Assembly (NCBI GenBank): GCA_004145795.1
Contig: SEIO01000011.1
Coordinates: 1-64,000 of the forward strand
Source: Lentibacillus lipolyticus
GTDB lineage: Bacteria; Bacillota; Bacilli; Bacillales; Amphibacillaceae
Length of the DNA: 64,000 nucleotides
Direction: 5' to 3'
Part shown: positions 55,678 to 63,500 of the stretch, piece after piece
How the letters are laid out: every line of letters begins with the position of its first letter
Numbering within the stretch: position 1 is the first letter of the stretch
The notes under the pieces: model-generated
The model's input: the letters and a program-made list of their open reading frames with translations, nothing else
What the model was told of the DNA's origin: nothing
The model's database searches: none
Made by a program: the position numbers and the translations under genes

Positions 55678-57039
55678 TTATTTGTTCACACCAATTGGGA
55701 TTACGTTGCTGTCTTGCTTTTTCTCCGGAAGCACGAAATTAAGTACTAATGCTGCGATTGCTCCAACGGCTATACCTGAAGAGACAAAGTAATTTACCAG
55801 GTTGGGAAGTTGTTCTGCAATATCAGCAGGCATTAGAGCAGCAGATAATGCGAGCATAATTGGAACGCCAATCACGAGCATATTTCGCTCTGTAAATGGG
55901 GCATTTTTTACGACTTTCAATCCGTTCATCATAATGACCACACAGAGAATGGCAAACACCCCATTAATAACGGGGGCAGGAATGCTGGCAATGCCATTCA
56001 TCAACTTAGGCATCATTCCCAGCGCAATCAAAATGGCACCACCCGCAATAATGGGTCTGCGGCTTTTGATACCCGTAATGGCAATTACTCCGGCATTGGA
56101 GGAATATCCTGTGACAGGTGTTCCACCAAAGAAGGATCCAATGAAGCACCCCAGTCCTTCGCCGAATGCTCCTCCGTTCAACCGCTTCTCACCAAGTTTT
56201 TCGTCCGCTACCTCGCCAACGGTAAACCATGTGCCTGTTGTTTCAATCATGATAATCAAATAAATGGCAAGCATAATGAGTATGGCGTCTAATTCAAATG
56301 TCGGTGTGCCAAATGCATATATACTCGGCAACGCAAACCACGGAACATCGCCAACAGAGGAAAAGTCCGCCATGCCGAAGAAGGAAGCAAGCAATGTTCC
56401 AATTCCCAATGCCATGATGACCGATGCTACTTTCATAAATTTAAATTTTGATTGCACATTTTCACCGACATACATACAAATAATAAGGATCGCCGCCGTA
56501 ATGACGGCAACGAGGATATTTAATGGAAAACTGCCGGGAGCCGTATAGATGGAATTAATCGCACTGGGAATCAGGGAAATCCCAACCACAACAATGACCG
56601 TACCCGCAACCATTGGTGGGATAAATTTCAGGACAAGCCTGCTAAATACTTTTAAAGGCCTGCCGAGTATCGAGATCAACAGCGCACCAGGAATCAGACT
56701 GCCAATCATTGCGCCTATACCGGATGTTGTTCCAATTGTTGCCAATGCACTTATAGGAACGAAAGAAGGCCCCTGCATCACCGGCAGTTTCATGGCAAAA
56801 CCAGCCTGAATGATGGTCGCAATCCCACAAGCAATAAATGTCATTTGAACCAATAACGCACTGTCCGCAACTGAAAATGATAATAATCCCGCCAAAATAA
56901 GTGGAGGAATAAACAGATCCATTGCAAGTACATGCTGCAATCCAACAAAGATGGACTTCCCGACAGAAATAGCTTCATCCCTGTCCTGTGGTTCCACCTG
57001 ATTCACCTCAATTTCCTCGTTTCTGGCTGTTTGATGCAT
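55678..57039 (-). CDS. Nucleobase:cation symporter-2 (NCS2) xanthine/uracil-type permease
   Basis: 453 aa from the ATG at 57039 after GGGAGGAG; longer frames back to 57168 cross the riboswitch terminator. About 13 hydrophobic segments. Signature segments MQGPSFVPISALATIG and GFFGGTPVTGYSSNAGVIAITG (split here at residue 20: SFFGGTPVTGYSSNAG) are present. Imports xanthine, uric acid or uracil by proton symport. First gene of the riboswitch operon. Confidence 0.9.
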   Translation of the reverse strand: MHQTARNEEIEVNQVEPQDRDEAISVGKSIFVGLQHVLAMDLFIPPLILAGLLSFSVADSALLVQMTFIACGIATIIQAGFAMKLPVMQGPSFVPISALATIGTTSGIGAMIGSLIPGALLISILGRPLKVFSRLVLKFIPPMVAGTVIVVVGISLIPSAINSIYTAPGSFPLNILVAVITAAILIICMYVGENVQSKFKFMKVASVIMALGIGTLLASFFGMADFSSVGDVPWFALPSIYAFGTPTFELDAILIMLAIYLIIMIETTGTWFTVGEVADEKLGEKRLNGGAFGEGLGCFIGSFFGGTPVTGYSSNAGVIAITGIKSRRPIIAGGAILIALGMMPKLMNGIASIPAPVINGVFAILCVVIMMNGLKVVKNAPFTERNMLVIGVPIMLALSAALMPADIAEQLPNLVNYFVSSGIAVGAIAALVLNFVLPEKKQDSNVIPIGVNK

Positions 57040-57104
57040 TCGATAACTCCTCCCATGAGTGGTCTTGTAGTTGATGAAAGCGAGTGTCGACGGTGGGCCA
57101 GGTA

Positions 57105-57156
57105 TAAAAAAGTCCGGGACACACGCTTCCCTATAAGAAAGCATGTATCCCGGACT
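57105..57156 (-). terminator. Riboswitch expression-platform terminator
   Basis: On the - strand AGTCCGGG...CCCGGACT closes a long stem (57111-57156) followed by six U (57105-57110). It lies between the purine aptamer and the permease start, as expected of an OFF switch. Confidence 0.88.
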
Positions 57157-57209
57157 CGTAACCATCATAAGAGTAGCATCTAATAGAAAAATTAGACGTC
57201 ACCGGACTT

Positions 57210-57285
57210 GCTTTCCATAGTCAGTTTATTTACGGTAAACTGGTAGAAACTTGCAGGCCATATCCCCGCTATTATATGAAAAACA
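57210..57285 (-). promoter_or_regulatory. Purine (guanine/xanthine-type) riboswitch aptamer
   Basis: The - strand carries ATATAAT, GGATATGG (L2), AAGTTTCTACC (J2/3), ACCGTAAAT (L3) and GACTATG. These match the B. subtilis xpt aptamer at the key positions. The C in GACTA (C74) indicates guanine or hypoxanthine/xanthine rather than adenine. P2 (GCGGG/CCTGC) and P3 (AGTTT/AAACT) pair. Confidence 0.93.
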
Positions 57286-57396
57286 TTATATTGTTTGTCT
57301 TTAGTATATCATCCATTTTTCATGACACAAGTAGTTTTTAAAATAAATTTTTCCCTCATTCACTTGAAAATCTTCTAAACCCCTGTCACTGCTGCG

Positions 57397-57475
57397 GTCC
57401 ATGGGGACAGGTTTACTGGACCAAACTGATTAGGTTAAAAATGGACCGAGGTTCCTGTCCCTCCGGTTCCCGCCC
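57397..57475. repeat. Family C GGGGACAGG/GGACC repeat
   Basis: Words tggggacagg, ctggacca, tggaccgagg and ttcctgtccc recur as at 1635-1735 and 57563-57612. Confidence 0.5.
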
Positions 57476-57485
57476 TGAGACACAA

Positions 57486-57517
57486 AAAAGGACAAGGCTT
57501 AGGCACCTTGTCCTTTT
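57486..57517. terminator. Bidirectional terminator-like hairpin
   Basis: AAAAGGACAAGG (57486-57497) and CCTTGTCCTTTT (57506-57517), 12 bp, loop 8. It lies downstream of the SLH fragment on the - strand. Confidence 0.75.
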
Positions 57518-57613
57518 ATGTTGATCTTGCTCACGATTCGATTATGTCTTTGTGCCAGGCACTAAGTGAACCGGGGTGCCTGTCCCCTTGGACCAGCACC
57601 CTTGGACCACTCT

Positions 57614-58090
57614 TTAATCTATAAAACCGACGAATTTCAAGTAGTTGTTTAAGATCACTGCTGTTTGAGCTCGTGTTGTTGCGCCGTTTGGATCAAAGAT
57701 CGTTCCATTATCTCTACCACTGAAAATACCGGCTTCAATCATAAATTCAACGTCATTTTTACTCCAGTCGCCAATTTTTTCACGGTCAGAAAATGTATCA
57801 ATCGTTTTTGATTTATCTAGTTTGTCTTCATCATATCCAGTAAACCCAATTGCTCGTGCAAGCATTACGGAAGCTTGGGCTCTTGTTACTTTCGCGTATG
57901 GATCAAAGGTTCCATCTCCTTTTCCATCAACAATGCCAGCCTCAAGTGCCGCTTGTAAATGTTCGATGTACCATGCGTCATCTTCAACATCCGTAAATCT
58001 ACCATCGTACTTATCATTAGCCGTTAATCCTAGTTGGGCGGGCTGTCGCTCGAGTTGAGGGGTGTTTTTAGAATAGTAGATTTTCGGCAT
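57614..58090 (-). pseudogene. Orphan C-terminal SLH-domain fragment
   Basis: Two S-layer-homology domains: GRFTDVEDDAWYIEHLQAAL ... GKGDGTFDPYAKVTRAQASV and a second with DNGTIFDPNGATTRAQTAVI. SLH domains bind pyruvylated cell-wall polymer and sit at the end of surface proteins. The first ~20 codons of the frame derive from repeat DNA, no signal peptide is present, and the true N-terminal part is missing. It may be the detached tail of the M14 protein at 58913-61618, which has the same orientation. Confidence 0.75.
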
Positions 58091-58102
58091 CGGCCGAAAA
58101 TC
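58046..58102. repeat. Single 21-bp-family unit plus hairpin (family B)
   Basis: TCGCTCGAGTT at 58046 and the GATTTTCGGC/GCCGAAAATC hairpin at 58079-58102 are joined by ttgaggggtgtttttagaat. The same unit occurs at 58675-58729. Confidence 0.75.
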
Positions 58103-58195
58103 GTTTCTTTACCCAGCATCTTTGTAAAGCAACAGAAAAACCGGGTCTAATTCCATCCTGCGCCGGCAATGCTTGGAATTAGAGGAGGATGGAAA

Positions 58196-58633
58196 TTGGT
58201 GGTTGATTATGAACTTATGTTTGGATTGGATAAGCAAGTGCACTTTTTCAGCTATATCGCCCTTTCCTTACTACTGGGAATACTAGTGATGCTCTTGTCT
58301 GATCAGGAATCTGCGAAAAAAAGGTTAAGTTATTTATGGATGATGTTGGTGACGATCGGAACGGCGGAAGAATACCGGCAATATTGGATCCCTGGTCGAA
58401 GTGCGGAGTTTTTGGATGCGATTGCGAATATGCTTGGAATATCCATCGCCTTAGCCATCCCTATGCTGATTGTATACAGACATCATTTACTTGTTCAAAG
58501 GTTTGCTCTATATAGTATCATTGTCATTCCCATGCTGCTCGGCTTATTGCTCTTAAACGAACGTTCGTTTATCATCGTCGAGGAACCGATTCAACAGCAT
58601 TTAAAGAGACTCGTGGCGTTTATTGGAGGATGA
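58196..58633 (+). CDS. VanZ-like membrane protein
   Basis: About 145 aa. GLDKQVHFFSYIALSLLLG, AEEYRQYWIPGRSAEFLDAI and NMLGISIALAIP are the VanZ/EpsH-like pattern; four hydrophobic segments. Start TTG at 58196 or GTG at 58199, both after AGAGGAGG. VanZ family members alter glycopeptide sensitivity or glycan handling; the role here is unknown. It sits between the SLH fragment and the M14 gene, bounded by family B repeats, so it may be an inserted unit. Confidence 0.7.
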   Translation: MVVDYELMFGLDKQVHFFSYIALSLLLGILVMLLSDQESAKKRLSYLWMMLVTIGTAEEYRQYWIPGRSAEFLDAIANMLGISIALAIPMLIVYRHHLLVQRFALYSIIVIPMLLGLLLLNERSFIIVEEPIQQHLKRLVAFIGG

Positions 58634-58638
58634 GGAGC

Positions 58639-58729
58639 TGAATTGTGTGGGTGCCTGGCACTTGATGCGGGCTGTCGTTCGAGTTGGCGTGTTTTTAGAA
58701 TGGTAGATTTTCGGCGGCGGCCGAAAATC
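58639..58729. repeat. Half family A copy joined to a family B unit
   Basis: Right half of family A (gaattgtgtgggtgcctggc, 58639-58663), then gtcgttcgagttggcg (58674) and the GATTTTCGGC hairpin (58706-58729). Shows the two families can be adjacent. Confidence 0.7.
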
Positions 58730-58834
58730 GTCGGATTGGTTGTATCCAGCATTTGTGTGCTGGCAGGCAGCTAAGTCCGCTGCTTTTAAGGTTTCTTTCC
58801 TTTTGGTTCCAAACATGATGATGGTTTTAGCCAT
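58715..58834 (-). pseudogene. Truncated start of an unidentified gene
   Basis: ATG at 58834 with AGGGAGGA; MAKTIIMFGTKRKETLKAAD then LAACQHTNAGYNQSD, after which the frame runs into repeat DNA. A 13-bp hairpin (58835-58847 with 58854-58866) buries the ribosome site. I do not recognise the product; probably a broken gene. Confidence 0.35.
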
Positions 58835-58912
58835 AATAAATCCTCCCTCTAAGGGGAGGATTTATTATTGAAACCGGGCTAAGGTCTTTTTAGATCCCAT
58901 GGCAGCTCTGAT

Positions 58913-61618
58913 TTATTCAGCCGTACTAGAATCAAAAATGCTATTTGCCAAGAACCGATAACTATATTGAGTATGGGCTCTAAAAGCAAGGTCATTGGAA
59001 AATAGCGTAATGGCAGTGTCTTCAAGATTTTGAGTAAAGGCAAGTGTTTGACCTTGTGCATCCTCGTAACCAGGCCACCAGCCAGCAACATAAAAATCCT
59101 CTTCATCACTGAAGGTTGCTAACACTTCGGCATTTTCAGGTACAGAGGTAATCCATGCCCCTGAGGTTGAATACAAAAGTTCGTCCTCCTGATAGCCAGA
59201 AGTCAGCACATGGTCATTGACTTTTGCTTTAAACAATCCTTCATGACCATTTCTTGTGTTATCGTAGGAGAATCCTGGGAGCAACCCGCTCTCTTTTACG
59301 GCACTAAGTGCGTTTACTCCAGTACCAACAAATGACTTTCCAGAGAGGGTCGTTGGATCAAAGTTCCTCCCGTCACTTATAATTACGTCTGCAGCAGCCT
59401 GATCGACCAAGTCAAATCCAAGATTCCTTAATGAAAACTTCAATTGAGGCGATCCATCTACCGCAACTTTTGGCTGTTTCAATTGCTCTGTTTTCAAATG
59501 TCTGGATGTACCTAAAGGTTTTGCTTCGAAATAATAGTCATCTCCATAACGCCGCAGGTCATTTGTATTGACAATAAAGTCTCCCTTATTGACTCTAGCC
59601 TTTGTTTCGACAGCCTTTTCTACCGTTACTCCTTTTTCAAGAAGCTCATTGACCAATTTTATCGTATCATTATTCGAGTTTTCCAATACCTGTTTTGGTG
59701 GGTTCCCAACTATTTCCCCTGTAGGTAACGTTATGTTTTCGACTTCAGCAGTATTTGTAAACGCCCCTGCCGCACGAACTTCATATACATCAAAGCCTCG
59801 CAATGCCGGGAAGTTTACAACGACCGGATCATACATAGCTCTCCAGTCAGATAGATTTTCACCTTCATAAAGCACGGCATTTGCCAAACCGCGTTTTGCC
59901 TGATTCATAGGTACAACAAAAGTTCCTTTACGATACATAGTCCCATTTACATTCGTATTTTTGGTTAGTTTTTCTACCTTCACACCATTTCGAAGTAAAT
60001 AATCTACCATCTTATGTGCTTGAAGATTATTTTTTTGATTACGATCTTCTGTCGGAATCGCATAGTAGTCTGGGAAGAAATTTTCGTTATCTCCTCTTTG
60101 CCGTCCAATTGATTCTCCCGCAGCATTCACAAAATACTCATCCACTGCCCGGTTATCTTCTCCGTTAACACCGCGTTTAAAAATCTTCAGCTGATTCTTA
60201 AATAATTCATCCTTCTTTTCTACTACATACGACGTAGCACCCAATGCTGATCCAACCATAGCGTCATAACCATCCTGACCTAAAGTTGGAACCTCAACAG
60301 TATGCCCTAGCGATCCATGCAACATGGCAAACGTGGCCGCGTAGGCAGGAGTCGCATCATCCCAGCCATCATCTTGATCGAGTGCTGGAATAAAATAAGA
60401 ATCAATAGTTGAGTTACCAATGCCGGCTTGCCCCAAGGAATGAGCTTGTTCAACCATTTTGTTATAAAGCAGGTCATACTCATAGTTCGGGTTATGCGGT
60501 GGTGTAGTAGGCTCTATTAAAAACCCTTCAACGTAACCGTGCATATCAATAAAAGATAGTGGTGTCCATTTTGCAATTTCTTGTGTTATTTGCTGTTGTT
60601 CAACTTGTGTTTGATAATGATTGTCACGATTTGGATCAAATCCATTTGCGTTTTGCCTAGTATTTATTACCCTTCCATCAGGATTATTCTCAAAAGCATA
60701 CAAGAAAATCACATCATCAAGAACCTCATCTACGTCCAACGTCACGGTTCTTTCTTGCCCTTCTTCATCCATATTGAATGTTACCTCATTCTTAATTGCA
60801 AATTTCTCTAATAATTCAATTTGGGCGTCAGGACCTTCAACTTCATCGGCATGCATGTTGTTAAACCAAATCGGAACTTGGTAATCCCCCATCGTTCCAT
60901 TTTCTATTTTCTCTATTAAACTAGCAGGTTCTTCTAATGCTGTAGGTAACGTTTCGTTTAAATATTTATCAACCGCTTTCTTATCTTTTGCTAAGATCAC
61001 AAAATTGAGATCTCGACCCTCTGCTGTTTTACCAAGACTTTTATACTTAACATAGCGGTCATTTGTTTCATTTGATTGTTCAATTATTTGATCAATAGCC
61101 GGCTTTCGTTGATCGTAAAATAAAAACTCATCGTATACATTAAGCTTAACAGTAGCTGTAGCCTCTTTCCCATTCTCTTGGTTAATTAAAGCCAGTTCAT
61201 AATCATCGATAAACTGTTGATATTGAGTTCGAATCGTTCGATTGGATAAATCAGTTGTGTCATAGGGCAAACCAAACTCTATCGTAGCTTGAACTTCAGA
61301 AGTGTCATCAACAAGTGAAGGCCCTTCGATTACGTTAATAAACGGCTCTCCATCATAGTTATCGCCGCCACTCCATTTTTTCCACTCAGAAAGGCTTTTC
61401 CCTCCAAATTCAAATTCCAAATCATCCAAGTCAACATCCTCACCTAAATCTGCCTGTATATCTACTGTCCGCTTTTCCGTTAAGGAGAAAGTCGATCTGC
61501 TAACATCCAGCAACGTTGACTCACTAGCTTCTGCTTTGTCATTGAAAATTGGTGAAGATGTTAATACCAGTGCTAGTGCCAATAAAAACCCTAGCCAACC
61601 TCTAAATAACTTTTGCAT
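58913..61618 (-). CDS. Secreted M14-family zinc carboxypeptidase
   Basis: 901 aa. Signal peptide (residues 1 to about 31, cut near ASA-like AEA). Peptidase_M14 domain about 170-480: zinc ligands H256 and E259 in NNMHADEVEGP, third ligand His in DMHGYVEG, substrate Arg/Asn region NPDGRVINTRQN. Long C-terminal part with beta-rich domains ends LANSIFDSSTAE. Secreted to the surface or medium, it removes C-terminal residues from peptides, giving amino acids to the many transporters here. No anchor of its own remains; see the SLH fragment. Confidence 0.88.
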   Translation of the reverse strand: MQKLFRGWLGFLLALALVLTSSPIFNDKAEASESTLLDVSRSTFSLTEKRTVDIQADLGEDVDLDDLEFEFGGKSLSEWKKWSGGDNYDGEPFINVIEGPSLVDDTSEVQATIEFGLPYDTTDLSNRTIRTQYQQFIDDYELALINQENGKEATATVKLNVYDEFLFYDQRKPAIDQIIEQSNETNDRYVKYKSLGKTAEGRDLNFVILAKDKKAVDKYLNETLPTALEEPASLIEKIENGTMGDYQVPIWFNNMHADEVEGPDAQIELLEKFAIKNEVTFNMDEEGQERTVTLDVDEVLDDVIFLYAFENNPDGRVINTRQNANGFDPNRDNHYQTQVEQQQITQEIAKWTPLSFIDMHGYVEGFLIEPTTPPHNPNYEYDLLYNKMVEQAHSLGQAGIGNSTIDSYFIPALDQDDGWDDATPAYAATFAMLHGSLGHTVEVPTLGQDGYDAMVGSALGATSYVVEKKDELFKNQLKIFKRGVNGEDNRAVDEYFVNAAGESIGRQRGDNENFFPDYYAIPTEDRNQKNNLQAHKMVDYLLRNGVKVEKLTKNTNVNGTMYRKGTFVVPMNQAKRGLANAVLYEGENLSDWRAMYDPVVVNFPALRGFDVYEVRAAGAFTNTAEVENITLPTGEIVGNPPKQVLENSNNDTIKLVNELLEKGVTVEKAVETKARVNKGDFIVNTNDLRRYGDDYYFEAKPLGTSRHLKTEQLKQPKVAVDGSPQLKFSLRNLGFDLVDQAAADVIISDGRNFDPTTLSGKSFVGTGVNALSAVKESGLLPGFSYDNTRNGHEGLFKAKVNDHVLTSGYQEDELLYSTSGAWITSVPENAEVLATFSDEEDFYVAGWWPGYEDAQGQTLAFTQNLEDTAITLFSNDLAFRAHTQYSYRFLANSIFDSSTAE

Positions 61619-61720
61619 CTACTTCCATACCTCCCCTGTCTATTTTAGTTGTGCATAGCAGCATGGCCTTCTTTTCAATAATATGCTTGAAATTCTAAAG
61701 TAGAATGGAAGTTTTTTGTC

Positions 61721-61822
61721 GTGGACCGCGGGGACAGGGGGGGTGCCAGGGCAGGGGGGTGCCAGGGCAGGGGGGTGCCAGGCACTTACGCAATTCTGAA
61801 TTGTGTCGGTGCCAGGCACTTG
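61721..61822. repeat. Family C and A repeat cluster
   Basis: ggaccgcggggacagg is followed by three gtgccagg(g)ca units; the last is a full family A palindrome (61775-61820). Non-coding. Confidence 0.7.
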
Positions 61823-61901
61823 ATGCGGGAACCGCTTTATCTAACTCGACACAGACCTCCTATGGTATACTGACCTTAACGAATGAATGGGAGGTATGGT
61901 G

Positions 61902-62504
61902 ATGCGTCATAAGAAGGATCGTAACCATAAGAACGCCTTTACTGAACTTATCAAAGAAAGCAACCTCACCTATGATGATTATGCTTCCATTGATGACGGA
62001 AACCGTTATGAACTAGTGGCTGGCCAGTTAGAATTAATGAGTCCAGCTCCATCTGTTACCCATCAGCTGATTAGTTCTCAAATGCAAAAACATATAACGA
62101 AAAGCTGTGAGTCAGACTATATTATTTTACATGCTCCTATTGATGTCATATTGGCCGATAATGAAGTGAGACAGCCGGATCTTGTCCTTATCCACCGGGG
62201 GCGAATGGATATTTTACGCGATCGCGGTATCATCGGGCCGCCAGACCTTGTTGCCGAGATCCTTTCCCCATCTACATTAAAGCGGGATAAAATTGATAAG
62301 CTGCAGACGTATGCCCATTTTCGTATTCCCGAATATTGGATAGTAGAACCAAAGGCAGGTATTTTAGAGCAATATTCGCTGCATGATGAACAGTATAGTC
62401 TTATGAATGTTTTTCAGGAAGACGAGCAGATAACCTCTCCCAGCATTCCATGTGTATCTTTCACGATGTCCGACGTAATGGAAGGTATCCCCAATTTGGA
62501 CTAA
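61902..62504 (+). CDS. Uma2-family protein (PD-(D/E)XK nuclease fold)
   Basis: About 200 aa. DVILADNEVRQPDLVLI, PDLVAEILSPSTLKRDKIDK and IPEYWIVEP are the Uma2 (DUF820) motifs with Asp, Glu and Lys of the active site. These proteins are abundant in cyanobacteria and scattered in Firmicutes; function unclear, possibly linked to mobile elements. ATG at 61902 after GGGAGG. Confidence 0.85.
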   Translation: MRHKKDRNHKNAFTELIKESNLTYDDYASIDDGNRYELVAGQLELMSPAPSVTHQLISSQMQKHITKSCESDYIILHAPIDVILADNEVRQPDLVLIHRGRMDILRDRGIIGPPDLVAEILSPSTLKRDKIDKLQTYAHFRIPEYWIVEPKAGILEQYSLHDEQYSLMNVFQEDEQITSPSIPCVSFTMSDVMEGIPNLD

Positions 62505-62517
62505 GTGGGGTGGTTGG

Positions 62518-62598
62518 GTGCCAGGCACTTACGCAATTCTGAATGGGGGGGGTGCCAGGCACTTACACAATTCTGAATTGTGTAGGTGCCTAGCACTT
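62518..62598. repeat. One half and one full family A palindrome
   Basis: gtgccaggcacttacgcaat ... ggggg at 62518-62550 (right arm replaced by G-tract), then a full copy at 62551-62598 with a C-to-A change in the right arm (tgcctagcac). Confidence 0.7.
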
Positions 62599-62638
62599 TA
62601 AAAGAGGCCTCTTCCTGGCGGTGGAGAGGCCTCTTTTA
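62599..62638. terminator. Bidirectional terminator
   Basis: TAAAAGAGGCCTCT (62599-62612) and AGAGGCCTCTTTTA (62625-62638), 14 bp. Between the convergent Uma2 and Gly/Tyr-rich genes. Confidence 0.85.
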
Positions 62639-62648
62639 GAAAGAAGTA

Positions 62649-63143
62649 TTAACTAAAAAACGGGAAAAGTATCCGGCTTATTCCGGAGAACGGAAAGCGG
62701 TAACGTCTGAAACGGCGAAATCTTCTAGGGTAACCATAGCCACCGTAACCTCCATATCCATAATTACCATAACCACCGTAGCCGCCATAACCACCGTACC
62801 CGTATCCATCATAACCACCATAATTTCCGTATCCACCATAGCCATAGCCAAAGCCGTATTGCCGTTCCATTCCTTCCTCTCTTTCCATATCACCATATGG
62901 CATGAGCAATACGACACTGTTCTCATCTAAATCTTCTATAATTCCGTCACACATATTCCCATCCATTGTTTGAACTTGCACAAAATACAAGTGATGCTTT
63001 TTACACGTATCATACATTTGTTTGACGTGGGTGTTGGGATCCATGTATTGCGGATTTGTGTTTGTATAAGGATTCATGTACTGAGGACCGCACCCCTCGT
63101 TATTAGGCATTCCATAAGGTGTTCCATATTGATTGCTATGCAT
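62649..63143 (-). CDS. Gly/Tyr-rich repeat protein with an Sm-like-looking segment
   Basis: 164 aa from the ATG at 63143 after AAAGGG; upstream in-frame codons come from repeat DNA. Asn/Pro/Tyr/Gln-rich N-terminus, then LYFVQVQTMDGNMCDGIIED (an LSm-like beta pattern), then about 45 residues of GYGGYG repeats and a basic RRFRRFRRYRFP tail. Such proteins in Bacillaceae are often spore-coat or spore-surface components. Location is inferred only. Confidence 0.65.
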   Translation of the reverse strand: MHSNQYGTPYGMPNNEGCGPQYMNPYTNTNPQYMDPNTHVKQMYDTCKKHHLYFVQVQTMDGNMCDGIIEDLDENSVVLLMPYGDMEREEGMERQYGFGYGYGGYGNYGGYDGYGYGGYGGYGGYGNYGYGGYGGYGYPRRFRRFRRYRFPFSGISRILFPFFS

Positions 63144-63212
63144 TGTATCAACCCTTTCTTCATGATTCACTCCTAGGGTATTCAGCCCATAACAAAATGT
63201 TACAAGTGCGGA

Positions 63213-63248
63213 GGTGCCAGGCACATACACAATTCTGAATGGTATGGG
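63213..63248. repeat. Half family A copy
   Basis: gaggtgccaggcacatacac then aattctgaatggtatggggg; left arm and core only. Confidence 0.6.
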
Positions 63249-63278
63249 GGTTAGGTGTTGGGTGTCTTTAGGATGGTA

Positions 63279-63302
63279 GATTTTCGGCGGTGGCCGAAAA
63301 TT
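63279..63302. repeat. Family B head hairpin
   Basis: GATTTTCGGC and GCCGAAAATT arms (one mismatch at the end), immediately left of the 9-unit array. Confidence 0.7.
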
Positions 63303-63320
63303 ATCGGATTGGTGGGGCCT

Positions 63321-63500
63321 GTCGCTCGAGTTCGGCCCGCGGTCGCTCGAGTTGCAGCGCGTGTCGCTCGAGTTGCAGTGCGTGTCGCTCGAGTTGCAGC
63401 GCGTGTCGCTCGAGTTCGGCCCGCTTTCGCTCGAGTCGGGGTGCCTGTCGCTCGAGTTCGGCCCGCTGTCGCTCGAGTTGGGCCCGCGGTCGCTCGAGCG
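63321..63500 (+). repeat. 21-bp array, 9 units of TCGCTCGAGTT
   Basis: Units start at 63322, 63343, 63364, 63385, 63406, 63427, 63448, 63469 and 63490, each 21 bp apart. Spacers vary among CGGCCCGCGG, GCAGCGCGTG and similar. Frames across it are artefacts. Confidence 0.88.

Noticed and set aside
57210-57285. Adenine riboswitch
   Set aside because: The 3' junction reads GACTATG (C at the specificity position), not GATTA as in adenine aptamers.
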